Assembly (NCBI GenBank): GCA_024233215.1
Contig: JACKPW010000026.1
Location: 9,112-73,111, forward strand
Source of the DNA: Verrucomicrobiales bacterium
GTDB lineage: Bacteria > Verrucomicrobiota > Verrucomicrobiia > Limisphaerales > J093
Length of the DNA stretch: 64,000 nucleotides
Direction: 5' to 3'
The first letter of the stretch is position 1. The number at the start of each line of letters is the position of its first letter. Of this stretch, positions 54,535-63,901 are shown piece after piece. A program made the translations under genes and the position numbers. The notes below the pieces were generated by a model, which was not told where the DNA came from, made no database searches, and worked only from the letters and a program-made list of their open reading frames with translations.

Positions 54535-54563
54535 AGTTTAATCAACCAAATCAACCATGTCAA
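54535..54563 (-). promoter_or_regulatory. Internal promoter of the Xre-RES pair
   Basis: On the minus strand TTGACA (54563-54558), a 17-base spacer and TAAACT (54540-54535) form a near-consensus sigma-70 promoter. Within and before the spacer a 9-base unit recurs three times (CGGTTGACA, TGGTTGATT, TGGTTGATT), a likely operator for the antitoxin. The -10 ends six bases before the ATG at 54528. Confidence 0.7.
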
Positions 54564-54634
54564 CCGTATGAGCCTTCCGGGGTGCCCTGCGTCCACAGAC
54601 CGAGCCCGCGTCGGGATTCGAGGCCTCGCAGCGG

Positions 54635-55161
54635 TCAGTCCATCGGACGAGGAACGCGCCGATGGATTGGCGTCTGGGTGCCGGCTCCCTTGGGTTTGTG
54701 CGGGTGTTCCGCGGTCGGTTCGTAGAGCCAAACCTCGACTTCGGCGACGTCACTGAAAGCGGCCTGAATGGCTCCCTTGACCGCGGGCCAGGACAATCCG
54801 CCCAGGCCGCAGCCGAGAGGAGGGATGGCGACGGGCCGAATACCCCTGGACTTGATAACCGCGACCAAGTCCTTCAATCCCTCCGTGACGTATTCCATCT
54901 GGGAGGGGGTGTCGCCAGTGCTTCTTGGTGGGGAAGTTGATCAAGTAACGGGGTCCGGTGCGGACCTGGTTCTCGGTGACGAGCATCCGGCCGACGGTCA
55001 CTTCCCCCGTTCGCACGCTGCCCGGTAGGTCTCGTAGTTCTCCGGGAACGCTTGCTTGAACATAAGGGCCAGTCCTTTTCCCATCACACCGACGGTATTG
55101 ACGGTGTTGACCAGCGCTTCGACTTGGGCGTCCAGCAGATTCCCTGGGTGAAGCGAATCAT
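54635..55161 (-). CDS. DarG-like macrodomain protein (frameshifted as given)
   Basis: When three 1-base frame changes are allowed (near 55139, 55005 and 54905), one frame reads MIRFTQGNLLDAQVEALVNT and then VNTVGVMGKGLALMFKQAFP, the macrodomain opening. GPRYLINFPTKKHWR and PLGCGLGGLSWPAVKGAI follow. These match DarG-type macrodomains, which remove ADP-ribose from DNA or proteins. The corrected protein is ~175 residues, so it lacks the extra C-terminal domain of DarG. No DarT toxin gene is adjacent. It starts 42 bases after the methylase stop. The frameshifts lie in or beside homopolymers. Confidence 0.7.
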
Positions 55162-55203
55162 GTCAGGACGGCCTGGATTGGTTTCGGGGCGGACATCCCG
55201 TCG

Positions 55204-58189
55204 TCAGGCGGAGGTTTCCGGTTCGGTTCGCCACAAGTCCAATTGCCGCGGGCGTCCACCTGTTCGGCGAAGGCCAGGCGGCGGAGTTTTCGATGGCCTC
55301 GAAGTCGCTGCCGGCACCTACGACGTCATCCGGTAGCTCGACGCCGCTGAAGGCGCGGGCCGACGGGCAGCACTTCGAGCACGGCCTGCATCGCGGTGCG
55401 CAGATTGGGGTCGTCGAGCACCTCGGCCCGTTGGAGGAGTTCGCGAGCGGCTTCCAAGGTGCGGGTGCGGGCCTGGTGGGCGGCGTGGTGCAAGGCGTCG
55501 ATCATGCCTCTGGAACCGTCGGCGGAGCCGAGGGCGGATTTGGCGGCCCGCTGGGCACTGTCCCAAAGGATGAGGTTCGACGCCTTTTTCTGGCACAGAC
55601 TGCCGACGATTTCCTTGTCGAGGTCGACGCCGACGGCCCGGGCGAGGCGTAGCGCCTCGTCGTAGGGGAAGACCGGCGCTTGGAAGGCATCCCAAGCCAG
55701 CACAAACCAAGATGTTCTCGGGTCGAGTTCGACCTCCGTGCGTTTGTGGGTGAGTGAGCTGTTCGAGCCGCCAGCGTTTGACCTCGCGGCGGGCAGCGTC
55801 GAGGGCGTCCTCTCAGGAACGACCTCGTAAAGGGTCCCAAGGCTCCTCGAAGAGCTCCTTCTGCCGTTTGCGCTTGGGCGGGGAAGGGGCTTGGGGTGCC
55901 GCGTTTCAACGGCCAGAACTCCGAGAACTTCTGCAGGGCCGGCCCAAAGCTGGCCAGGTAAAGGTCCACCCCGCGGATGCCGGTTTGCTGGAACTCGGTC
56001 ACCCGCTCACGGACGGCTTGGGCGACCAGCGGTTCCACGTCCTCCCAGTAACGGGTTTCGGTGTCTTCCGCGGCAACCGTGCGGGGCCGGCAGGCGAGAA
56101 AAAATGGTGCTGTTGGCGGCGGCCTTGTCCTTGATGTGAAGGCTGCCTTCGGCCTCGGTGTTGATGGGCCAACTGGCGGTGATGATGAAACCGGCCTCGA
56201 TCAACCCCTTGGCCAGGGCGTCCCAGGCGCCGGTGGCCTTGTGGGTGAACATCAGGGTCATGATGCCGTCCGGTTTGAGGACGCGACGGCACTCCGTGAA
56301 GATGCCGGCCATGCGTTCCTGATAATCGCGACCGGCGAGCGCCTTGGCTCCCTTCTCCCGCGAAACTTGGCGGGATTGGCCACCGCCTCATTGTCCTTGT
56401 CGGTCAAGGGGCGGAGGAAGAGCTCAGGAAAGACCAGGCCGGCAGTGCGCTTGAGCCAGACGTAGAAGAAGTCGGACAGCTCGGCATACATCACGTTGTC
56501 GTAGTAGGGCGGGTCCATGACGATGCAGTCGATGGCGCTGTCCTCGATGTGGTCCAGGGCATCGCCGGACTTCGAGCTGAGCGTAATGGGCGGAGGCGAC
56601 CAGGTTTCGCCGGAGAAATTGAATTCGCCGTCCTCGGCGCGTTCGGCTTCAGGCGGACGGCTCAACTCGACCAACTCCTGGATGCATTTTGCCGTCTGTC
56701 GTATGGACCAATCGTAGCCGACGCCGTCGACGAGGAGGTTCATTTCAGCGAACGAGCACTTGTGAGGGAAAGCGTGGGCGTGAAAGGTGTGAGCCATCCG
56801 CAATTTACTTAGTTCCCACGTGCACTGTCGTGAATCCCAATCGATTAGCCGGTCAATCGCTATGGCGAGGTAACCAAAAGCAGCCGCGGCTAGTTTCGTG
56901 AGCTGGCTGGTGGAGCGATGTTGCTCCAGCAGTTCGCGATACACCTGGACGGAGATTCCGTGGCTGAGCAACTGGCGAGGTGAGAAGAGGTCGACGAACT
57001 GGCGTGCGTCATATTGGGCCGGGGTGTTTCCGTGAGTCCAGGATTCCGTCTCCATCGGGAGTGGTTCGTTCGGCACGATGTCCAATGCCTCCCACTCGGG
57101 CATCTTTTCGGTAAGGCGCTGGGCGATGGCGGTGGAGTTGTCGTCCTCCGGACGAGGAGCCCGGTAGCGGCGTTCCCATTTGAGCTGGGTGCGACCCGTC
57201 TTCGTTTGTTTTTTGATCTGCTGCTTGAAGACCACAGCAAAGAGTTGCTCGCCCATCTGGCCGGCCTGGGCTTGCCGTTTGACCTCATCGCCGTCGATGA
57301 CGCGTTCGCAGCCGGGAAAGGGACAGGTGGCGTCGCCGCCGGCTACGGTGCCGGGAGACTGCTCGGCTACCTTGCTGACAATCTGGAAGTCGCACCGGCG
57401 CTCATCGGGCTTCTTGGTTTCGTTCGGCACCAGGCGAACCCCTGTCCCGTCGGGCGCCAGGCGCCAATTTGGAGAGAGGGGCACCAACCCTTCGCAGTAG
57501 GGGCAGCGAATGGTCCGGGCCCAAAGGTAGGTGAGGTCAATCTCGTCGGGGGCCCGATGCTGTGGGAAGAATTCATTGAGCCGGACCTCAACACGTTTGC
57601 GCCATTCGGCTGCGAGTTCGGCGAACCTGGCTTTGACTGCTGATCCAAGCTCTGCTGGCCATTTGACTGTCGCATGCTGAACTAGAGTCGCCACGGGATT
57701 CAGGTCATTGCCGGAGGTGTTCAGGCCTAGCCTTACAGCTTCAAACGGGATGCTTCCGCCGCCGGCAGTGGGATCGAGAACGGCGGCCTGCATCGAATTC
57801 CGTTGCTCAAGAAGCCACTGTCGGTCGCTGGCATCAGGAACGTAGCCGAAGGCTCGGGGATATCCATAGGGGTCCTTCACACGAATTCCGGTGCGGCGTG
57901 CGCGCTCGATTTGGAGTTTGGCCTTCACCGGGTCCCCGTGAATTCCCAGCACGCGCTTGAATTTCTCGTGATCGGCATCGCCGGGCAGCAGTGAGGCGAG
58001 AATCGCCGCCCGCGAAGCCACCAGCGGCCGGCGAGCCCACCACACGTGGAGGTAGTAGATCGGAGGAAGCGCCGTCATCGAGCGGCGCTCGCGTAGGCTT
58101 TCCTCGCCCAATTCAGCAATGGGCAGCCAGCGCTCGATCAGACGGACGTCTGCGGGCGCTGCGTTTTCGGGATTGGCAAGGGAGGGCAA
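55204..58189 (-). CDS. DUF1156 adenine-specific DNA methyltransferase (frameshifted as given)
   Basis: The start at TTG 58189 gives LPSLANPENAAPADVRLIER and leads into the DUF1156 segment ESLRERRSMTALPPIYYLHV. Then come the SAM-binding DPTAGGGSIPFEAVRLGL (~139) and the catalytic DPPYYDNVMYAELSDFFYVW (~558). Past residue ~610 the frame breaks: it continues as EKGAKALAGRDYQERMAGIF after a shift near 56352-56361. An extra T in the run at 56099-56104 breaks it again. At least five more single-base shifts follow down to a stop at 55204 (WRTEPETSA). The corrected length is ~995 residues, normal for this family. The enzyme would mark host DNA in the defence operon. Confidence 0.85.
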
Positions 58190-58414
58190 GCGATTGTTTT
58201 TCAGGCGAAAGGTTGAAGGAAAGCGCGGGGCTTCTCTGTCTGGTCAGAGGTGGAAAAGCAGAATCCGGTCGGCCCTCGTGTCATCGGTTTGCGGCGACGA
58301 ATTTAAGGTTGGGCCGTGAGGCTTACAAACCAAACCACCAAATTCACGGTTCGTTCATTCGTTTGAGGATTCGGATTCAAGCACACGCAACCAACGAAGC
58401 TACCGGCAAGGTGG
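58190..58414. other. Gap between methylase and upstream genes
   Basis: These 225 bases hold no frame of note. It is the only gap above ~110 bases in the operon, so it may contain the promoter for the methylase half. Confidence 0.3.
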
Positions 58415-59062
58415 TTATGGGGTCGGGCTTTGCCAGGCTTTTGGCTCTGCCTCGGGAGCATCTCGGCGATACGCATTAAACTCTTCGGGAGTAAGTGGAT
58501 ACCACTCGTCGTAAGGATAACGGCGGAAGAACTCGGAAAGGCGTTCCCGGAAGTGTTCATCCGCTTCAGGGTTGAGGCGACCACACCGTAGGTGGATGAG
58601 TGAGCGCAGGTCGGAAAGGGCCACGCGGACGGTAACGCGAAAGTCGACTGCCATGCGTTCGGTCAACCGAACGGCAGGGTCTGGCGGGAGATAGAACCAC
58701 TTGAGGTTCCTTTGGCACTGGCGGGGGATCATCTTGGCCCACCAATCCGGACCGCTTTTGCCAGGATTCTTGAAAGTACCATCCACCTCGGCCAAGGGGA
58801 GAATCTCGCAGAGGGTGATATCCGCTGCCCGCAAGGCGTCGCAGTCTTGAGTGATGACGATTGCTGGAACTGGCCTGACAGCGCATACCACCGTGGCTGG
58901 AACATGCTGTCCGGAGACCAGATCCCGCCAGTTCACGCTGGTGAGCGAGTCTTCTTTCCCGAGCACGGAAAGGTCTTGCAGAGACAATTCGATACGGGGG
59001 ACCGCTGAGAAGATGTCTCCCTGGCGAATGGGGGCCTCAGGGCTGACTGTCTCGTAAATCAC
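58415..59062 (-). CDS. Uncharacterised protein of the defence operon (QDCD motif)
   Basis: I cannot name this ~215-residue protein. The start is GTG 59062 (MIYETVSPEAPIRQGDIFSA), which overlaps the upstream stop by 4 bases. A longer frame begins at 59086. Landmarks are IRQGDIFSAVPRIEL near the N terminus and PAIVITQDCDALRAADITLC (~80-100), where hydrophobic residues precede a QDCD motif. The C-terminal part is rich in Arg/Glu (FRERLSEFFRRYPYDEWYPL). It is not membrane-bound. It belongs to a tightly packed set with the 59059 and 59448 genes. Confidence 0.75.
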   Translation of the reverse strand: MIYETVSPEAPIRQGDIFSAVPRIELSLQDLSVLGKEDSLTSVNWRDLVSGQHVPATVVCAVRPVPAIVITQDCDALRAADITLCEILPLAEVDGTFKNPGKSGPDWWAKMIPRQCQRNLKWFYLPPDPAVRLTERMAVDFRVTVRVALSDLRSLIHLRCGRLNPEADEHFRERLSEFFRRYPYDEWYPLTPEEFNAYRRDAPEAEPKAWQSPTP

Positions 59063-59451
59063 GCCAAGGCATCTGCCAACTGCCACCGCCGGGCTTCTTC
59101 ATCGCGAATACGCCGTCGATTGCCTTCGGCAGAAGCCAGTGTTTTCAAGGCACGCTGGCGTGCTTCTGTGAGGCTAATGCGCCGCTTGGGGGCGACCGGA
59201 CTCAGAGTGGCAATTGTGAGGGTTGCCTCGGTCGAGGTGCCGATTGGAATTCCAGCTTGGGGTGTAAAGCATGGGGAAGTTGCTGCTGCGGCAAAAAGCG
59301 CAGCAGCACCCAACGACCTCAAGGAATCGCAGCCGGGCCATGAGCGATATCGAGTTGAGCCAAGCGGACCGGGGTCGGTGGAAGGGGTGCTGAGTTCCCA
59401 TTCAGCAAGCGGCTCGTCTCGGTATGGGGAGAGAGGGTCGAATCTGTTCAT
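59059..59451 (-). CDS. Small hypothetical protein, translationally coupled
   Basis: The start at ATG 59451 (MNRFDPLSPYRDEPLAEWEL) overlaps the TIGR04255 gene stop by 4 bases (ATGA). The frame is open further to 59505. The 130-residue protein has a disordered N terminus, an Ala-rich hydrophobic stretch (SLGAAALFAAAAT) and a basic, helical C terminus (ARQRALKTLASAEGNRRRI). No family is recognised. Its stop overlaps the next start as GTGA, which supports a real gene. Confidence 0.7.
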   Translation of the reverse strand: MNRFDPLSPYRDEPLAEWELSTPSTDPGPLGSTRYRSWPGCDSLRSLGAAALFAAAATSPCFTPQAGIPIGTSTEATLTIATLSPVAPKRRISLTEARQRALKTLASAEGNRRRIRDEEARRWQLADALA

Positions 59452-60233
59452 GCAACGGGTTCTGGTGAGGATTTGAACTGTTTTGGAACGAGGGCATAGA
59501 AGCAATCGTCGATAACCTCGTGGGCCTCATGGAGCCATTTGCCGATCGAATCCGGCAAAGGCGATGGAACATCCTCTTTGGAGGAGATAACGGTGGTCTC
59601 CCAGCGCAAGACCGGACGGTTTTCTCTCAGCCCCGTGTCGAATTGAACTGAGGCGTTCCCCTTGGGCCGGGAGCACTGTAGTCGGGAACGCGAGGAGAAC
59701 CCGATGGGGAGCGGTGAGATGCTTCCGCTCTCGAAAAGAGATTCCGGAAGGCCCGCTCCAACGCCCATGTTCTCCCTCAAGAAATCGAATGCGCTTGTTT
59801 TCGATGGGTCCATGTCAACCGCGTTGAGGTATCGGAGGCAGATGGCTTCGACTCGGAGTTCTTCCGACTTGGGATAGGCCTCCCAGAGTGTGGCGACTGC
59901 GTATTCGCAGCGTTGGCGGAAGTCGTCCCAAACGTAGTTCTGCGTTTCATTAACCGTCATCAAGCCGGGGCCGATCTGGATGAGGGGCCAGCCCCCCGCT
60001 GTCTTCCGGAACCGATGCTGGACCATCTGGGGAACCATGTCGTCCGAGAGCATGGCGGTCGGCAGTTGTTCGTAGGCCTGATACTCGCTTTGGATCCGGT
60101 CGTGCAGGCGTCCGGGAAGGAGACGATAGAACGGGTCAATTCGGACGCCGGGGGCAGGCTGAGTCAGCTCCCAGCGAATCTCAAAAATGGATTCGACAAG
60201 GGGCTTGTGAGTCAGCTCGGGACGAATGGTCAT
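59448..60233 (-). CDS. TIGR04255-family protein
   Basis: The 261-residue protein begins MTIRPELTHKPLVESIFEIR and has the conserved N-terminal pattern (xxPLVExIFEIRWEL) and ICLRYLNAVDM in the middle. This is the TIGR04255 family of sporadically distributed proteins, often found in accessory and defence loci, with no known activity. It follows the 60285 gene by 51 bases and is followed by the coupled hypothetical at 59451. Confidence 0.8.
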   Translation of the reverse strand: MTIRPELTHKPLVESIFEIRWELTQPAPGVRIDPFYRLLPGRLHDRIQSEYQAYEQLPTAMLSDDMVPQMVQHRFRKTAGGWPLIQIGPGLMTVNETQNYVWDDFRQRCEYAVATLWEAYPKSEELRVEAICLRYLNAVDMDPSKTSAFDFLRENMGVGAGLPESLFESGSISPLPIGFSSRSRLQCSRPKGNASVQFDTGLRENRPVLRWETTVISSKEDVPSPLPDSIGKWLHEAHEVIDDCFYALVPKQFKSSPEPVA

Positions 60234-60284
60234 GCCTCGCGGAAAATACGTCGTTTTAAGGCTTTAGACAACTGCAATCCGGCT

Positions 60285-60845
60285 TTACGCGCCAGCCCGA
60301 TTCGCGCGTTTTGGGGTCGTGAACAGCAGTCGAAGCGCCGAGAGCACCCGGCGGGGATTTTTGCGGTGCATGGCCATCCCCAGCCAGTAGGCGGCTTCTT
60401 CCTTGCCCATGGCCTCGATGCCCTCGGCCACGACGCGCAGGTTGTCGCGGCTGCGCATGGGGGCGAGGGTGCGAAACAGCAGGCCGAGGGTCAGGGCGGC
60501 TTCCTCAGGCAGGGACCAGGCCTGGGAAATCCTGAGCGCCGGCAGTTCGTAAGGAACGCCGGCCTGTTTCAGTTGGCGGGTGATTCGGTGCTCGACCAGC
60601 TCCAGATTGCGGCCGCGTAAGCCGGCGACCCGGATCGGGGCGGGCAGTTTGGGCGAGGCGGGGGAGGGGAGCTGCCAGACTTCGAGTTCCGTGTCGGCCG
60701 GCCCGAGGGCTCGGGCACGCAGTTCGTAACGGGGAAGCGCCATGCCCGGATCGGCCGGGGCGCGACGGGCCGCCGGTCGGAGGCGGCCGGCGGCGGTCAC
60801 GAAGGCGTTGGCGGTCGTTGGCGGCTGTTGGCGTCGGTTCTTCAT
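60285..60845 (-). CDS. Uncharacterised small protein coupled to the DUF499 ATPase
   Basis: The 186-residue protein (MKNRRQQPPTTANAFVTAAG) overlaps the stop of the DUF499 gene by 4 bases (ATGA). It has a disordered N terminus. A middle beta-like part includes APIRVAGLRGRNLELVEHRI. The helical C terminus has EAALTLGLLFRTLAPMRSRDNLRVVAEGIE. I recognise no catalytic motif. It resembles the small proteins that accompany DUF499/DUF1156 genes, possibly a DUF7680-like family; that label is tentative. Confidence 0.75.
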   Translation of the reverse strand: MKNRRQQPPTTANAFVTAAGRLRPAARRAPADPGMALPRYELRARALGPADTELEVWQLPSPASPKLPAPIRVAGLRGRNLELVEHRITRQLKQAGVPYELPALRISQAWSLPEEAALTLGLLFRTLAPMRSRDNLRVVAEGIEAMGKEEAAYWLGMAMHRKNPRRVLSALRLLFTTPKRANRAGA

Positions 60846-63800
60846 GCAGTGGCTTCTGCCGTTGCCGCGACATAAGCCGCCCCGCTGGCGAACTTGGCAA
60901 GCCTTTCGGTGAGGCGCTCCGGTTCGTCGCCGGACAGGGCAAGCCCGGGGTCGAAGGTGAGGATGAACGTGGCCTGGACATCTCGTTCCCGGGCGGCATT
61001 GAGCTGGGGAACCAGAAAGTCTTTGACCGGCAGGGCGTCTTGGGGTGGCCCATCGAATTCGATCTGCAACTCCCCCCCACCTTGGGTGACGTAGCCCCCG
61101 GCCAGTTTGACCTTCTTGCTGCAGCCCTTCTCCGCGTTGACGCTGCCCAGCATCCGGAATCCATCCGTGGCGTCGAAGAGGCGGACCGAGAGCACTTGGA
61201 CGTGGGCGAACTTCGCCTTGCGGGCCTTTTCCCAGAGCTCGGTGAGAGCGGCCTTGAGGATGCCTTCGGCGGTGAGTGCCCCCGGGGGGGGCGGTGTCGG
61301 AGGAGGCGGAGCCGGCGGGCCACCTTCGTTGATGGGAACGGGTCCTGTTTGCCCAGGAGGGTAGACGGTGCCTCCGCCGGGTTTGCCGGACTCGGAGGGC
61401 GTAGGCTGCGGTGCCGGACGCGGCCAGATGCCCTTCTCCTTGGCGAACTGCATGGTGAGCACGAAGGATTGCTCGTCCACCAGAATGCTGGCCATCGGGT
61501 CGCCCGGACCGCAGAGAAGGTCATCGCGCCGATAGACGTAGTCGCCCTGCTGGATGCCCTGGGTGATGGCACGAATCAGGACGGAATCCTTGGCGTGAAT
61601 CGACAGGGCCGGGTCCTTCAGGAACTCATCGCGCAAGCCGGCGGTCGAGATCTGCCCCTTCTTGAGCGGGGTGCGGTCGCGGATGTAGCCGGGGGATTCC
61701 GGCGGGTCTTCAGCCAGACGCAGCTTCTGCATCGCGCTTTCGCGCAGGGTGCGCACGATCTGCTGCTGGCCGCTGCCTGGCTTCTCCGAAGCGGTGTGGA
61801 TGTCCACCGCGGCATGGGCGAGGTCCACCGGGCTGTTGGGCAACCGATGCCGCGAAGGGTAGAACAGGTGGCGGTAGCACTGCTGGATGGCCGCGGCCGC
61901 CTCCATCTCGGATTTCTGCTCCAGCTCGCGGACCTTGCGTTGCTGGTGGTCGGCCAGTTCGGAGATCCGTTCGGGTTTGACCAGCTCGGCCAGCGCGAGC
62001 CGGCGCGCCACCTTGCGCCGCATCTCTTCGATGCGGGCCTCGTCGGCGAGCACGAAGACCAGGTGGTTGCGAAGGCTGCGGAGACCGGCCCCGTCGGCGC
62101 CTTTGCGCTCGAAGATGGTGCTGATCAACTGCGGGACGGCATCGACGCTGGCACCCACCGAAACCCCCTCGAACGACATGACGGCGAGTCGTGGCCGGCC
62201 GTCGCCGGCGTCGTCCGAGACATCCCACGGCCCGGCGGGGAAGGGGACCATCTCGAACACGGATGTGCTCGTGCCGCGGAAAATGGTCTTGATGCGGTCG
62301 TTGAGTTCCGCCCGCACTTGGCCGGAATCGACGTTCGTTTCCTCCCGGCGGATGATCTGGGTAAGGTTCGCCTCGGCCAGAAAACGCAGTGGCACGCCGG
62401 GGCGGTCGTCGAGGTAGGCCGATTCGCTGCGGAACCGCTTCCAGGCGGCGTCGATGAAGCTCAAGTCGAGGGCCGGGCTCAACAGTGAGTAGCGCAGCCT
62501 TTCCGCAGCGAGCCCCTTGAGCTGGTCGTTGAAGGCGAGGCTGTGGAGGAAAATTGTGCGGGCGGCATAGGTGGTGTAGGGCGGCAGGCCGGCGTAGTGC
62601 TGGGTGTCGAGTTCGACCGCCAGGGGTTTCTTCGCGCCGCCGGCGACGTCGTGATTGACGGCTGGGATGAATTCGTTGCGCCCGAGTTTGGTGAAGATCT
62701 CCTGGCGAATGGGTTCGCAGCCGAGGTCAATGTGGTGCAGGTGAAAAGCCGTGGCATCCGCCGGCTTGGACTTCCAGACCTGGGCAATCGACCGGGCCAG
62801 AAGGCGCAACATGCCCCGGACGCGCTGGAAGTTGGCCAGGGTGGCGGTCTTGGTGGTGAGGGTTTCGAGGACGTCCGGATGAAACGGATACCCCCGGCGA
62901 AAGGCTTCGAGGGTCTCGGAATGCGTGGCGTCGGCCGACAGGGCTTCCTTGTGGTTCAACCAAAGCGCCCGGTAGGCGTCGATCACCGGGGCGGCCTTCG
63001 CGGTGTCGATGGATTGGAACAACCGACGGAGCAGGACCTGGACGGTTTCGCTGTCCTCGGTGGGGTTGAGCAGGGTGGCCTTGCGCGCCGAAATGCTCTC
63101 GGCCTCGGCCATGCGGTCGGCGATGAACTGGTTCTCGGGCGTGTAGGCGTCGTTGGCCTTGCCACCCTTGCCAATGGCCAGGGTGTAGACGAGTGCCACC
63201 CGGGGATTGCTTTCGACGGCCTTGAACAGCGAGGTCAGAAAGGCGCTGAGCTGGTCGGAGGCGGCGGTTCCGTGGAGGTTACGGGCCTTGCGGAGGTAGA
63301 CGGAAAGCTCGTCCAGGAGAATCAGCGACGGCTCGCCGCCGAACAGTTCGGCGAGGGTTTCGGCGCCGGGGGCGGTGTGACTTTCGTCGCTCTTCCGGAC
63401 GCGGTCGTAGCCGGTCGTCCCAGCGAGCGCAAAGGCCAGTTCACCCCATGGGGTGTGAGCGAGGACGCCGTCGGCCATTTTGCGGCCATTGGCCGGGTCG
63501 GCGTTCTCGCCGTCGAAAGCGGCGATCCGAATGGTGCCGCTGGGAACCAGCTTCGGATCGACGAATTCCCCGACGTTGGCCACTCCCTGCATGCCGTTGG
63601 CGGCGTGCGCCAGGGCGATCAGACCGTGGGTCTTGCCACCTCCGTAACTGGTGTCCAGCCGGAAGATGGCAGCCGCCGAACTGCTGTCGCCGGAGAGGCG
63701 GGCAAGGACGTTCTGCAACAGATTCTTGAGGCCCTGGGTTGGGTAGGTGTTGGCGAAAAATCGCTTCGGCTTCTGGTAATCGTCCGACGCGACCCCGCGG

Positions 63801-63901
63801 ATGACCTTGGCCAGATCGGCGGCAAAATCGGCGTCGGCGATGGAACCGTCGAGCACGTCGGGACGCGGGACGCAGGTGTCGAAAAAGGTCGGTAGAGTCA
63901 T
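60842..63901 (-). CDS. DUF499 AAA-type ATPase of the defence operon
   Basis: The start at ATG 63901 (MTLPTFFDTCVPRPDVLDGS) matches the family. The frame stays open to 63982 without a better start. The ~1019-residue protein has Walker A TSYGGGKT (~84-91) and Walker B SLILLDELSVYL (~192). Long helical parts follow, and a Pro-rich linker (APPPPTPPPPGAL) leads to a C-terminal beta domain ending at 60842. DUF499 ATPases occur with DUF1156 methylases and helicases in antiviral loci. This is the first gene of the operon in the window; whether more lie upstream is not visible. Confidence 0.92.
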   Translation of the reverse strand: MTLPTFFDTCVPRPDVLDGSIADADFAADLAKVIRGVASDDYQKPKRFFANTYPTQGLKNLLQNVLARLSGDSSSAAAIFRLDTSYGGGKTHGLIALAHAANGMQGVANVGEFVDPKLVPSGTIRIAAFDGENADPANGRKMADGVLAHTPWGELAFALAGTTGYDRVRKSDESHTAPGAETLAELFGGEPSLILLDELSVYLRKARNLHGTAASDQLSAFLTSLFKAVESNPRVALVYTLAIGKGGKANDAYTPENQFIADRMAEAESISARKATLLNPTEDSETVQVLLRRLFQSIDTAKAAPVIDAYRALWLNHKEALSADATHSETLEAFRRGYPFHPDVLETLTTKTATLANFQRVRGMLRLLARSIAQVWKSKPADATAFHLHHIDLGCEPIRQEIFTKLGRNEFIPAVNHDVAGGAKKPLAVELDTQHYAGLPPYTTYAARTIFLHSLAFNDQLKGLAAERLRYSLLSPALDLSFIDAAWKRFRSESAYLDDRPGVPLRFLAEANLTQIIRREETNVDSGQVRAELNDRIKTIFRGTSTSVFEMVPFPAGPWDVSDDAGDGRPRLAVMSFEGVSVGASVDAVPQLISTIFERKGADGAGLRSLRNHLVFVLADEARIEEMRRKVARRLALAELVKPERISELADHQQRKVRELEQKSEMEAAAAIQQCYRHLFYPSRHRLPNSPVDLAHAAVDIHTASEKPGSGQQQIVRTLRESAMQKLRLAEDPPESPGYIRDRTPLKKGQISTAGLRDEFLKDPALSIHAKDSVLIRAITQGIQQGDYVYRRDDLLCGPGDPMASILVDEQSFVLTMQFAKEKGIWPRPAPQPTPSESGKPGGGTVYPPGQTGPVPINEGGPPAPPPPTPPPPGALTAEGILKAALTELWEKARKAKFAHVQVLSVRLFDATDGFRMLGSVNAEKGCSKKVKLAGGYVTQGGGELQIEFDGPPQDALPVKDFLVPQLNAARERDVQATFILTFDPGLALSGDEPERLTERLAKFASGAAYVAATAEATA

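Noticed and set aside
54635..55161. Complete DarTG toxin-antitoxin system
   Set aside because: No DarT gene lies upstream; the macrodomain directly follows the methylase.
53148..63901. DISARM or BREX system
   Set aside because: The PLD-SNF2 helicase recalls DISARM DrmD, but no DrmA/B/C or PglZ/BrxC-type protein was found. DUF499 plus DUF1156 fits the Hma style better.
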